Shown here: positions 34,767 to 43,340 of the stretch, piece after piece
How the letters are laid out: each line of letters begins with the position of its first letter
Position numbering within the stretch: the first letter of the stretch is position 1
From: Pinirhizobacter soli
GTDB lineage: Bacteria; Pseudomonadota; Gammaproteobacteria; Xanthomonadales; Rhodanobacteraceae
DNA length: 64,000 nt
Direction: 5' to 3'
NCBI RefSeq assembly: GCF_015905305.1
Contig: NZ_JADZLQ010000005.1
Location: forward strand, 1 to 64,000
Made by a program: the position numbers and the translations under genes
The notes under the pieces: generated by a model
The model's database searches: none
Seen by the model: only the letters and a program-made list of their open reading frames with translations
Told to the model about the DNA's origin: nothing

Positions 34767-35711
34767 ATGCGAATCGGCGTAGCGATCGACGCGGCCTGCG
34801 ACCTGCCGCGGGACTTCATCGAAAGAAACAACATCACGGTGTTGCCGATCACCATCAAGGTGGACGGCCAGACCTTCCTGGACGACAGGAACGCCGCTGA
34901 AACCCAGCGTTTCATCGACCAGAACATGGGTAGCCGGGCCCACGAGGCAGAAACCGAACCCAGCAGCGTGGAGCACGTGCAGCGGGTGTTCCTGGACAAG
35001 ATGGTGGTGGATTACGACTGCGTGATCTGCCTGACCATCACCGCCACGCGCAGCCCGATCCACGACAATGTGATCCGCGCCAGCTTCGCCATCCTGAAGC
35101 ACTATCGCCCCATCCGAGAAGCGGCGGGCAACCGCCAGCCGTTCCTGATGCGCGTGGTGGATACCCGGAATATCTTCGCCGGCGCCGCGGCGCCGGTGGT
35201 GGAAGCCGTGCGCATGATCGCCGCGGGCGAGTCCCCCCAGCAGATGCGCGAGCGCGCGGCGCACATCGCCAACAACGCCTACGGGTACATGCTGCCGCGC
35301 GACCTTTACTACCTGCGTGCGCGGGCCAAGAAGAAGGGTGACCGCAGCGTCAGCATGTTCAGCGCCATGCTGGGTTCGGCCCTGGACATCAAGCCGCTGC
35401 TGCGTTGCTACCGGGGTGAAACCGGCCCGGTGGGCAAGATCCGTGGCTTCGAGCACGGCGCGCAAACGCTTTTCGAATACGCTGCCAAGCGCGTGCAAGC
35501 AGGCCTGCTGGTACCGGCGATGAGCCTGTCCTACGGGGGCGAGCTGGATGTGATGCGTAATCTTCCCGGCTACGAGATTTTGCTCAAGACCTGCGAGGGC
35601 GCCGGCGTTGAGATGCTGGAAAGCCCGATGAGCATCACCGGGATGGTGAACGTGGGCGAAGGCGCCATGACCCTCGGCTTCGCCGCCGAAGAGCACGTGG
35701 CGGAGTTCTGA
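34767..35711 (+). CDS. DegV family fatty-acid-binding protein
   Basis: A 314-residue DegV/EDD-fold protein. The N terminus MRIGVAIDAACDLPRDFIERNNITVLPITI is the family hallmark, followed by the ligand-site pattern TEPSSVEHVQRVF. Members bind a fatty acyl chain and in some bacteria serve as the FakB subunit of fatty-acid kinase, but no FakA-like kinase is seen nearby, so the role here is open. ATG at 34767 is chosen because the first beta strand must start there. Its stop overlaps the next start by one base. Confidence 0.88.
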   Translation: MRIGVAIDAACDLPRDFIERNNITVLPITIKVDGQTFLDDRNAAETQRFIDQNMGSRAHEAETEPSSVEHVQRVFLDKMVVDYDCVICLTITATRSPIHDNVIRASFAILKHYRPIREAAGNRQPFLMRVVDTRNIFAGAAAPVVEAVRMIAAGESPQQMRERAAHIANNAYGYMLPRDLYYLRARAKKKGDRSVSMFSAMLGSALDIKPLLRCYRGETGPVGKIRGFEHGAQTLFEYAAKRVQAGLLVPAMSLSYGGELDVMRNLPGYEILLKTCEGAGVEMLESPMSITGMVNVGEGAMTLGFAAEEHVAEF

Positions 35712-36346
35712 TGCGTCTTGCCGGCTTCGTTTTCCTGGTGGCGTTGGGTTTCCTGGCGTGCACGCCGGCCAGCCATGCCACGGACATCTACAAGTGCACC
35801 GCCGGCAATGGCGAGGTCACTTACCAGAACATGCCATGCCCGCACGGGGCGAAGTCTGAGAAGCGGGTGATCGACGATACCGAGCCGATGACGACGCCAC
35901 CCGCGCCGTTGCCGCCGGTGGCGCCGACACCCCCTCCCGCGCCCGCGCAACTGAGCGCCATGCCTCCGCCTCCGCCGGGTATTCCGGTGATGTACGGCTG
36001 CGTGCGCGCCACTGACGGCACGCCCTACACCAGTAACGGACCGGGCCAGCCCTACCTGGCGCCGGCGGGCGTGGTGGGAAGCTATGGCAGCTCGCTATCG
36101 GCCCAGGCCGTGCCTTCGGCACCGGAATTCAACCGGGGCAAGGTCACCGGCCAGATGATCGGCAACAACTACGTCTGGGTGCAGGACAGCTGCCATCAGC
36201 TTTCGCCGGAGGAAACCTGCAAGGCGCTGCAGGACCAACTGGACGAGAACGGCGACAAGCTGCGCAAGGCTTTCAAGAGCCAGCAGCCGCCCTTCGAACA
36301 GCGCGACGCGGAACTGCGTGCCCAGCTGAAGGGTTGCGGTCCGTAA
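35711..36346 (+). CDS. Secreted DUF4124-domain protein
   Basis: A 211-residue exported protein. A signal peptide (MRLAGFVFLVALGFLACTPASHA) is followed by the DUF4124 motif TDIYKCTAGNGEVTYQNMPCP, a Pro/Ala-rich linker (about 55-90), and a C-terminal part with two cysteine pairs and an amphipathic end. Such proteins are common in Xanthomonadales and are of unknown function, probably envelope-located. It is coupled to degV by TGATG. Confidence 0.85.
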   Translation: MRLAGFVFLVALGFLACTPASHATDIYKCTAGNGEVTYQNMPCPHGAKSEKRVIDDTEPMTTPPAPLPPVAPTPPPAPAQLSAMPPPPPGIPVMYGCVRATDGTPYTSNGPGQPYLAPAGVVGSYGSSLSAQAVPSAPEFNRGKVTGQMIGNNYVWVQDSCHQLSPEETCKALQDQLDENGDKLRKAFKSQQPPFEQRDAELRAQLKGCGP

Positions 36347-36360
36347 TCCGCATCGAACGG

Positions 36361-37143
36361 TCAGAAGCCGTAACGCAGGAACCCGCCGTCCACCGCCAGC
36401 ACCTCGCCGGTGATGTAGCTTGATGCTGGCAGGCACAGAAAGGCCACGGCAGCCGCCACTTCCTCCGGCTCCCCAATGCGGCGCATCGGCGTATGGTCGA
36501 GTACTTCCTCTAGGTAATCCGCATCGGCCAGCGCCGGTTCCGAACGCTGGGTACGGATGTACCAGGGCGCCACGGCGTTCACGCGGATGCCGTCCTCGGC
36601 CCACTCCACGGCCAGGTTCCGCGTGAGCTGGTGCACGGCGGCCTTGGTCATGCCATAGACCGAGCCCGTGCGCACGTGGATCGCGCCGGACACCGATCCC
36701 ACGTTCACGATGGCGGCGTTGCCGTGCTGCACCAGGTGCGGATAAGCCAGGCGGCACATCTCGAAGGCCGAAAACACATTGGTTTCGAAGAGGCGGCGGT
36801 AGTCATCGGGTGAATAATCCACCGTGGCCGCCGGCGCGTTGCCGCCGACGTTGTTCACCAGCAGTGACAGGGGGCTGCCGAGGTCGGCGATCCAGTCGAA
36901 CACGGCCAGGCGGTCCTCAGGGTCCGTCAGGTCGGCGGCCAGCGCCAGCACCGACGCGTGCGGGGCTTCGTCGGCGAGTTCGACGCGAACGTGATCCAGG
37001 TGGATCTCGTCACGGGCCACCAGCAACAGGTCCGCGCCCAATGCGGCCAGCTCGCGCGCGCAGGCGTATCCAATGCCCTTGCTCGCACCAGTCACCAGCG
37101 CCGTCTGGCCGTCCAGTCGCCAGCTTGCCAGCCGTGGATGCAT
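36361..37143 (-). CDS. Short-chain dehydrogenase/reductase, tropinone-reductase-like
   Basis: Classical SDR of 260 residues: cofactor loop [14 protein letters not shown], catalytic Ser in NVGSVSG, YGMTKAA (Tyr-x-x-x-Lys), and the C-terminal [34 protein letters not shown]. The pattern [18 protein letters not shown] resembles plant and bacterial tropinone-reductase-like SDRs, whose substrates vary widely. ATG at 37143 has GGGAG upstream; an earlier start at 37173 adds ten residues. Convergent with the DUF4124 gene (14-base gap), divergent from the ABC ATPase. Confidence 0.88.
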   Translation of the reverse strand: MHPRLASWRLDGQTALVTGASKGIGYACARELAALGADLLLVARDEIHLDHVRVELADEAPHASVLALAADLTDPEDRLAVFDWIADLGSPLSLLVNNVGGNAPAATVDYSPDDYRRLFETNVFSAFEMCRLAYPHLVQHGNAAIVNVGSVSGAIHVRTGSVYGMTKAAVHQLTRNLAVEWAEDGIRVNAVAPWYIRTQRSEPALADADYLEEVLDHTPMRRIGEPEEVAAAVAFLCLPASSYITGEVLAVDGGFLRYGF

Positions 37144-37205
37144 GGTGCGTCTCCCGAAAGTGAAGGACTGCACGCATCGTACAACGGCGCGTTATCCTCG
37201 AAGGC

Positions 37206-38009
37206 ATGGACCAGCCTGCCATCCTGCTCGACATCGACCATGCCACCGTGCTCCGCGGCGACCGCACCCTGCTGGCGGATTTCAGCCTGCGCGTTGCCGA
37301 CGGCGAGCACACGGCGATCCTTGGCCCCAACGGCTCGGGTAAATCCACCCTGGTGCGGATGATCGAACGCCGCCTCTACCCGCTCTCACCCGGTGACGGG
37401 CGCGACCCGGTACGCGTTTTCGGCCGCGCCCGCTGGGATGTCACCGAGCTTCGTCGCCTGATCGGCGTGGTGTCGGCGGAACTGCGACGTGACCTGGAAA
37501 CCGTCGAGGGCCTTCGAGTGCGCGAGGTGGTGCTGTCCGGGTTCTTTGCCTCGCTGGTGCTTGGGCTGGACCACGATGTCACCCACGACATGCAGCAGGC
37601 CGCCAACCGGGCTCTGGAAAGGATGGGCATGCTGGCGCTGGCTGATCGGGAAGTGGCCACGTTGTCCACCGGCGAGGCGAGGCGCGTGCTGATTGCCCGT
37701 GCGCTGGTGTACCAGCCGCGTGCCCTTCTCCTGGACGAACCCTGCACCGGGCTCGACCTTTCCGCGCGTCGGGAATTCCTGGGCCATCTGCGGGAACTGG
37801 CCCAGGGCGGCACCACCCTGGTGGTGGTCACCCACCACATCGAGGAGATCATCCCCGAAATCGGCCGTGTGGTGATGATCCGCGATGGCAAGGTGTTCGC
37901 CGATGGCCCGAAGGCGGAGATCCTGGGCGGCGATGCGTTGTCGCGCCTGTTCGACATGCCGCTGCTCGCGCAGCGAAACGAGGCTTGGTATTCGGCGAGG
38001 GTGGCTTGA
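37206..38009 (+). CDS. ABC transporter ATP-binding protein
   Basis: A 267-residue ATPase of the ModF/YlmA-like type. Walker A is GPNGSGKST (40-48), the signature is LSTGEARRV (the usual second Gly is Thr), Walker B is ALLLDEPCTGLD, and the switch His is in VVVTHHIEEI. No permease gene is adjacent, so it may act in translation or stress rather than transport, or work with a distant permease. The ATG is 62 bases from the divergent SDR start. Its stop overlaps the next ATG by one base. Confidence 0.88.
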   Translation: MDQPAILLDIDHATVLRGDRTLLADFSLRVADGEHTAILGPNGSGKSTLVRMIERRLYPLSPGDGRDPVRVFGRARWDVTELRRLIGVVSAELRRDLETVEGLRVREVVLSGFFASLVLGLDHDVTHDMQQAANRALERMGMLALADREVATLSTGEARRVLIARALVYQPRALLLDEPCTGLDLSARREFLGHLRELAQGGTTLVVVTHHIEEIIPEIGRVVMIRDGKVFADGPKAEILGGDALSRLFDMPLLAQRNEAWYSARVA

Positions 38010-38257
38010 TGAAGAACACACGATCATGGCGCGCATGTGCCCTGGCAACTGCCGCCGCGTTGGCCTGCGGCTGTTCCCATCCCCCGCCGCCCGACCCTAA
38101 CGCACCGCCCGCGCCGCAGGCGGCGCAAACCACGGCCAGGCCTTACAACCCGCTCGACCCGATGCTCAAGACGCGCGACCGGGCCCGCGCGGTGCAGACC
38201 ACCGTGGACCAGCAGCACGCCACGCAAGATGCGGCGGTGGAAGACCAGTCGAAATAA
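38009..38257 (+). CDS. Small putative lipoprotein
   Basis: An 82-residue exported protein. The N terminus (MKNTRSWRACALATAAALACGC) is a signal sequence ending in Cys-Gly-Cys; the lipobox is not canonical but lipidation at one of the two cysteines is plausible. The mature part is Pro- and Gln-rich and charged (PPPPDPNAPPAPQAAQ, then DRARAVQTTVDQQHATQ). Start codon overlaps the ABC ATPase stop (TGATG). Function unknown. Confidence 0.65.
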   Translation: MKNTRSWRACALATAAALACGCSHPPPPDPNAPPAPQAAQTTARPYNPLDPMLKTRDRARAVQTTVDQQHATQDAAVEDQSK

Positions 38258-38266
38258 ATCCGTTGC

Positions 38267-40216
38267 CTACTGCGGCGAACAGAAGCAGTAGGCGTAGACG
38301 TTCGGGCGACCGGCCTGCGCGTGTTCGAGCAGCTTCAATTCCGGCAGGCGCTCGTCGATGGTCGACAACCACTTCGGCAGCCCCAAGCCCCACGAGCGCC
38401 CGATTTCCAGCGCAGCGCTGTCGTTCATGCTGACGACCGCACGACCGAAGGTGCCCAGGTCCGCCTCGATGTAACGCGTGGGCGCATCCTTTTCGAGTTT
38501 CGCCTCGCTGCGCGCCAGGGCAATGGCGTCGCTGAGACCGCCGAGCTTGTCCACCAGCCCGCGCTCATGCGCCTGGGTGCCTGTCCACACGCGACCCTGG
38601 GCGATGGCATCGATGCTGGCGAAATCCTTGCCACGCGCCGCGGCCACGCCACCGACGAAATCACGGTAACCCTTGTCGATGATCGACTGCACCACCAGGC
38701 CGATCTTCGGATCCAGCGGCCGGGTGATGTCGAAGGAGCCCGCCAGCGGGCCCACGGCCACGCCATCGGAATGCACGCCGATCTTGTCCAAGGCATTGGG
38801 CACCGTATAGAACATGCCGAAGATGCCGATGGAGCCGGTGATGGTGTTCGGTTCGGCCAGGATCGCGTTGGCGTTCATCGAAATCCAGTAACCGCCGCTG
38901 GCGGCGACGTCGCCCATCGAGACGATCACCGGAATGCCGGCCTCGCGCGTCTGCGCCACTTCGCGGCGGATCTGCTCGGCGGCGTAGACCTCACCGCCGG
39001 GGGAATCCACCCGCAGCACCAGAGCGGCGGTCTTCTTGTCCAGGCGCGCCTTGCGGATCAGTGCCGCGGTGGATTCGCCGCCGATCTGGCCCTGCGGCTG
39101 CTTGCCACTGACGATCTCGCCTTCGGCAACCACCACGGCCACGCCGGGCTTGCTGTTGAACGGGCTGAGGGAGGCGATCTGCGCGTTGTAGCGCTCGAGC
39201 GAAACACTGCGCACGCCTTCGCCGTTCTTGCCGGCGGGTACGCCATCCTTGCGCAGGCCGTCGATCAATTCTTCTTCCGTGGCCAGGCCATCGACCAGGT
39301 GCTGGTCCAGCGCCAGCTGCGCGATGTTGCCGCGCGCTGAAGCGATCAGCTGGGGCATGTTGTCGATCGAGGCGCGAAGCTTGGCCGGGTCGATCTTGCG
39401 CGCCGCGGCTACTTCCTCGAGCCAGGTATCCCACAGGCCGCCAAGGTAGAACGTGTCGGCGGCCTTGGATTCAGGCGAGGCATGATCCAGGATGAAAGGC
39501 TCCGCGGCCGACTTGAACTGGCCCACGCGGAACAGGTGGACGTCCACGCCGATCTTGTCCAGCAGGTTCTTGTAGAACAGCCGGTAGTTGGCAAGACCCG
39601 TGGGCAGCACGCTGCCTTGCGGATCAAGCAGGATTTTCGAAGCGTGCGATGAGAGGTAGTACTGGCCCTGGTCGAGGTTGGCGGCCCAGGCAATCACGGG
39701 TTTGCCGGTGGCGCGGAAGCGATCGATCGCCGCGCCCACTTCGCGCAAGGCAGCGAAGCCGCCTGCCTGCATGTCGTCCACATCCAGCACGATGCGCGAG
39801 ATACGCGAATCGGTGGCGGCGTTGTCGATGGCACCGACCAGGTCGCGCACCTGCACTTGCCGTGTCTTGTTGCCCGACAGGCGCGAGATGGCCGTGCCGA
39901 TGGGATCGCTGAATTGCTCCACCAGACGGCCTTCAGGCCGGATCAGCAACACGCTGTCGTCCTTGACCATGCGCAGTTCGCGGCTGCCCACGGCGCTCAG
40001 CAGGACGAACATCAGTACGATGAACAAAACGCCGAAGAACAGCAGGTTCAATACCACCAGCCGCGTGATGTTGATGCCCCGACCCAGGGCCTTCAGGAAG
40101 GTCCAGAAGCCATTGGGTCGACGCACAGGCGCGGCCGCCTGAACTCGCACCGGAGCCGGCCCGGGCGCAGGGGGCGGTGGCGGCGGTGGGTAGGCAGGTG
40201 GCAGCTGGTCGCTCAT
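38267..40216 (-). CDS. sppA: Signal peptide peptidase SppA, 67-kDa type
   Basis: Membrane-bound serine protease that degrades cleaved signal peptides. The 649-residue protein has a Pro-rich cytoplasmic N terminus (residues 5-35), one membrane helix (53-76), and tandem SppA domains. The catalytic Lys is near 194 (YYLSSHASKILLDPQG) and the nucleophile Ser near 440 (MGDVAASGGYW), the known cross-domain dyad of E. coli SppA. It follows the MATE gene by 52 bases on the same strand. The long Pro tract at the N terminus is unusual for the family. Confidence 0.95.
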   Translation of the reverse strand: MSDQLPPAYPPPPPPPAPGPAPVRVQAAAPVRRPNGFWTFLKALGRGINITRLVVLNLLFFGVLFIVLMFVLLSAVGSRELRMVKDDSVLLIRPEGRLVEQFSDPIGTAISRLSGNKTRQVQVRDLVGAIDNAATDSRISRIVLDVDDMQAGGFAALREVGAAIDRFRATGKPVIAWAANLDQGQYYLSSHASKILLDPQGSVLPTGLANYRLFYKNLLDKIGVDVHLFRVGQFKSAAEPFILDHASPESKAADTFYLGGLWDTWLEEVAAARKIDPAKLRASIDNMPQLIASARGNIAQLALDQHLVDGLATEEELIDGLRKDGVPAGKNGEGVRSVSLERYNAQIASLSPFNSKPGVAVVVAEGEIVSGKQPQGQIGGESTAALIRKARLDKKTAALVLRVDSPGGEVYAAEQIRREVAQTREAGIPVIVSMGDVAASGGYWISMNANAILAEPNTITGSIGIFGMFYTVPNALDKIGVHSDGVAVGPLAGSFDITRPLDPKIGLVVQSIIDKGYRDFVGGVAAARGKDFASIDAIAQGRVWTGTQAHERGLVDKLGGLSDAIALARSEAKLEKDAPTRYIEADLGTFGRAVVSMNDSAALEIGRSWGLGLPKWLSTIDERLPELKLLEHAQAGRPNVYAYCFCSPQ

Positions 40217-40268
40217 GCAGGAAATCCGGTGGGCTCGGTGCGCAGCGTAGCCGTTCCCGCGGGAGCGG

Positions 40269-41636
40269 TCACGTGGCGGAAGTCCAGCTGGCGCGCCGGG
40301 CCACCCGGTAGAAACGCCCGAATAACAATGCCGCCGCCGCGGTGAGTCCGGCGATCAGGCCGATCCACATCCCCGGGGCGCCCAGCCCCCGCGGGAAGCC
40401 CAGGTACCAGCCGATCGGCATGCCGATCACCCAATAGGCCACCAGGGTGATCGCCATCGGTACCCGGGTGTCCTTAAGACCCCTGAGACAGCTGTTGGAA
40501 GCCACCTGGATACCGTCGGAAAACTGGAACATGCCGGCGAACAACAACAGGTGCGCGGCCATCGCGATCACTGCCGGATTGTTGGAATAAATCGCCGCTA
40601 TACCGTGCGGCAGACCCAGCATCAGCGCCACCGCCACCAGTTGCACGGCAACCACCAGGCCGATGCCGCAGAAACCTGCATAGCGCACGCCCGCGGCGTC
40701 CTTGCGGCCCACAGCATTGCCAACGCGCACCGTGATGGCCATGGACAGGCCCAGTGGCACCATGAACGACATCGACGCCACGTTCAGGGCAATCTGGTGG
40801 CTGGCGGCCACTGTCTCGCCCAGCCGGCCGATCAGCAACGCCACACCCACGAACATGCCCGCTTCCATCAACAGCGTGATGGCCATCGGCACGCCGATAT
40901 GCAGCAGCGGGGCGATCTTCGACCACCGCGGCATGGCAAAGCGCTGGCGCAGATTGATGTCGCGATAGGCGCGGTGCGTGAGCACGTAGATGCCAAAACC
41001 GATCATTTCCGCCCAGATCGCCACCGCGGTGGCGATACCGGTGCCGCGGGCTCCCATCGGCGGGAAACCGAGCTTGCCGTACACCAATACGTAGCCCAGT
41101 GGCGCCAGCACGAACAGCCCGCCGATGCTGAAATACATCGACGGCATCGGCATCGACAGCCCTTCGGACAAGCCGCGGAGCGCAAAGTAGGTGGTGAGCG
41201 CCGGCGCCGCCCAGCTGATCGCATGCAGGAAGGCCTCGACGTCGTCGTGCAGCGAGGGCACCACGCCGAAGGCGGTCATCAAGGGCGTGGCATTGCGCGA
41301 GGCGAACCACAGCGCCGCGCCCAGGATCCAGGCGATCCACAGCGCCTGGTGGAAGATGGCACCGATCTCGCCACGCCGCTGCGCGCCATCGAGCTGCGAC
41401 ACCGTGGGCGACACCGACATCATGGTGCCCAGGGCCAGCACCAGGGCCAGCACCCAGATGCTGGTGCCGGTCACCACCGCCGCCTGCACGTGGGCGCTGA
41501 AATGGCCGGCCAGGATGGCGTCGATCGCATTGGGCGCCATCGCCGACAGCTGGGCGACGATCAGCGGCAAGGCCAGGCGCACGGTCGCCCCGGCTTCGCG
41601 GCGGACGCGGGCGCGATCGATGGTGTGAACGGCCAT
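40269..41636 (-). CDS. MATE family efflux transporter (NorM-like)
   Basis: A cation-coupled multidrug exporter of the inner membrane, 455 residues with about twelve hydrophobic segments. Family features include LALPLIVAQLSAMAPNAIDAILAGH in the first helix region and the duplicated arrangement with GIPMAITLLMEAG-type and VGNAVGRKDAAG segments in the second half. ATG at 41636 was chosen; an earlier in-frame ATG at 41654 adds six residues. Substrates cannot be predicted. It probably forms an operon with sppA downstream. Confidence 0.92.
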   Translation of the reverse strand: MAVHTIDRARVRREAGATVRLALPLIVAQLSAMAPNAIDAILAGHFSAHVQAAVVTGTSIWVLALVLALGTMMSVSPTVSQLDGAQRRGEIGAIFHQALWIAWILGAALWFASRNATPLMTAFGVVPSLHDDVEAFLHAISWAAPALTTYFALRGLSEGLSMPMPSMYFSIGGLFVLAPLGYVLVYGKLGFPPMGARGTGIATAVAIWAEMIGFGIYVLTHRAYRDINLRQRFAMPRWSKIAPLLHIGVPMAITLLMEAGMFVGVALLIGRLGETVAASHQIALNVASMSFMVPLGLSMAITVRVGNAVGRKDAAGVRYAGFCGIGLVVAVQLVAVALMLGLPHGIAAIYSNNPAVIAMAAHLLLFAGMFQFSDGIQVASNSCLRGLKDTRVPMAITLVAYWVIGMPIGWYLGFPRGLGAPGMWIGLIAGLTAAAALLFGRFYRVARRASWTSAT

Positions 41637-41787
41637 GAAGAAGGCAAACGACAATGGGGCCGGCCATTGTACGGGCGATGCGGTGGCGGGGTCTGTGCCG
41701 AAAGCGAGGGTGCCCTATGGCGTGAGCCGGTGGAGGACCGGCTGTGCGATCATTCGCGCCGCCAAGCTTTGTCCCGGGGAGGGAACG

Positions 41788-42969
41788 ATGTCCAGCAACG
41801 AGCTCGCGCCGACGGCAGCACCGGAAACCGAACCGGCGACTGCCCCGGCATTGCATTGCGCCAACTGCCAGGCGCCCCTGCAAGGGCCGTTCTGCCATGC
41901 CTGCGGCCAGTCGGTGAAAAGCGTACTGCGGCCGATCCACTCGATGGTGGAAGACACCCTGGACATGGTCTTCCATGTCGACGAGCGCATCGTGCACACC
42001 TTGCCGCCGCTCTTCCTGAAGCCCGGGTTCCTTACCCTGGAGTACTTCGCCGGGCGCCGCGTTCGCTATGTGCAGCCGTTCCGCCTGATGTTCGTGTTCT
42101 GCCTGCTGGCGTTCTTCGCCGTGCACCTGGCGATAGGCTTCGGACATACCGATAGCACCGTACCCGCGGCCCATGGCACGCACGTCACCACCAAGTGGAG
42201 CGACGGCGATGCGGGGGAATTCGCCCGCGATACCACCGAGGAGGGCGTGCAAAAGCGCCTGGATGCCGCCCAGGGCCAGATCGATGCCGCTCGCCACAAG
42301 CCTGGCGCTGACATTGCGGCTCTGGACGATCAATCGGCGCAGCGCGTGCACGAGGCCAACCGGCGCATGGCCGAGCTGAACGCCTTCGAGCACAACCATC
42401 CCGATGAACGGGTCGACCCCAGCCATCCGGAAGAGGCCACCCGCTTCCATATCGGCTGGCTGCCCAATCTGGTGAACATCCGCCTGGAGCAGGGCTGGGT
42501 GCGGGTGAAGGCCAACCTGGCCGCCATGAAGGACGGTGACGCCGACGCCAAGGAACGGTTCATCACCGGCCTGTTCAGCGTGCTTCCGCAAACCATGCTG
42601 GTGCTGCTGCCGGTCTTCGCCCTGCTGCTGAAGATCGTCTATATCTTCCGCCGGCGCCTGTACATGGAGCACATGATCGTGTCCCTGCACAGCCATGCCT
42701 TCCTGTTCCTGTCCGTGCTGCTGGTGGCCCTGCTATCGATGCTGGGCAGCTTGCTTAGGCCCCATGCGCAGTGGGCGTACACGACGACCGGTTGGCTGCA
42801 GGCCGCCATTTTCACGTGGATGCCTATCTATCTGTTGCTGACCCAGAAACGGGTCTACCGGCAGGGCTGGTTCAAAACCGTCATGAAGTACTTTTTTGCC
42901 GGGTTCTGGTACGCGTGGATGCTGTTCTGGGCGCTGCTGATAGCGGCCGCGATCAGTCTTTCGCACTAG
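41788..42969 (+). CDS. DUF3667 membrane protein with an N-terminal zinc ribbon
   Basis: A 393-residue protein. Residues 26-46 hold a zinc-ribbon-like CANCQAPLQGPFCHACGQ followed by the DUF3667 region (LRPIHSMVEDTLDMVFHVDERIVHTLPPLFLKPGFLTLEYFAGRRVRYVQP is the best-known part of the family). One membrane helix follows at about 92-112, then a soluble charged stretch of 150 residues, then three or four helices to the end. ATG at 41788 has GGGGAGGGA upstream. Function unknown in all relatives I know. Confidence 0.85.
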   Translation: MSSNELAPTAAPETEPATAPALHCANCQAPLQGPFCHACGQSVKSVLRPIHSMVEDTLDMVFHVDERIVHTLPPLFLKPGFLTLEYFAGRRVRYVQPFRLMFVFCLLAFFAVHLAIGFGHTDSTVPAAHGTHVTTKWSDGDAGEFARDTTEEGVQKRLDAAQGQIDAARHKPGADIAALDDQSAQRVHEANRRMAELNAFEHNHPDERVDPSHPEEATRFHIGWLPNLVNIRLEQGWVRVKANLAAMKDGDADAKERFITGLFSVLPQTMLVLLPVFALLLKIVYIFRRRLYMEHMIVSLHSHAFLFLSVLLVALLSMLGSLLRPHAQWAYTTTGWLQAAIFTWMPIYLLLTQKRVYRQGWFKTVMKYFFAGFWYAWMLFWALLIAAAISLSH

Positions 42970-43052
42970 GCGGCCGCCAGGGTTTTGCACAGACGCCGAG
43001 GCTCGTCAACCAAGGTGACGAGATGGTGACCAGAACATGAACACTGCAAGGC

Positions 43053-43109
43053 ATGAATTTGTATCTGATTGATTAAAAACAGTTTTTTTGGGTGATCAAA
43101 ATGTAATCA
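43053..43109. other. A+T-rich tract
   Basis: In an otherwise G+C-rich window this 57-base stretch is rich in A and T (GATTGATTAAAAACAGTTTTTTT and onward) with a GATC and the loose inverted repeat CTGATT...AATCAG. It could be a DNA-unwinding element or simply a promoter region for priA. It lies in a 371-base gap (42970-43340) without any gene. Confidence 0.5.
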
Positions 43110-43170
43110 GGGTGACCAACGAGGCCCCCCGCCGTGCAAAAAGAGCCTCTGCCCTTCCTCCATCCACAGA

Positions 43171-43195
43171 CTTATCCACAGATGTTGTGGATAAG
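43171..43195. promoter_or_regulatory. Paired DnaA boxes in a perfect inverted repeat
   Basis: TTATCCACA (43172-43180, plus strand) and TGTGGATAA (43186-43194, the same box on the minus strand) both match the strict DnaA box. With one more base on each side they form a perfect 10-bp inverted repeat around GATGT. A weaker box, CCATCCACA, precedes at 43160-43168. The pair lies 145 bases upstream of priA. Confidence 0.7.
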
Positions 43196-43340
43196 GTTGA
43201 AACCCCCCCACCCATAGATACTTAGCGATGACATCTCGATGACGGTGATCAATCGCTGCCCAAGGTAATGATCCAGACCGGGAAGCCTCCGCACGCAGGC
43301 GGTCGCAGGCCCTGCGACGCCGCCCGCTACACTTCTGGCC

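Noticed and set aside
43053-43195. Chromosomal replication origin
   Set aside because: Only two strict DnaA boxes are present, and none of dnaA, dnaN, recF, gyrB, rpmH or gidA is nearby. A regulatory or titration site is a safer reading.
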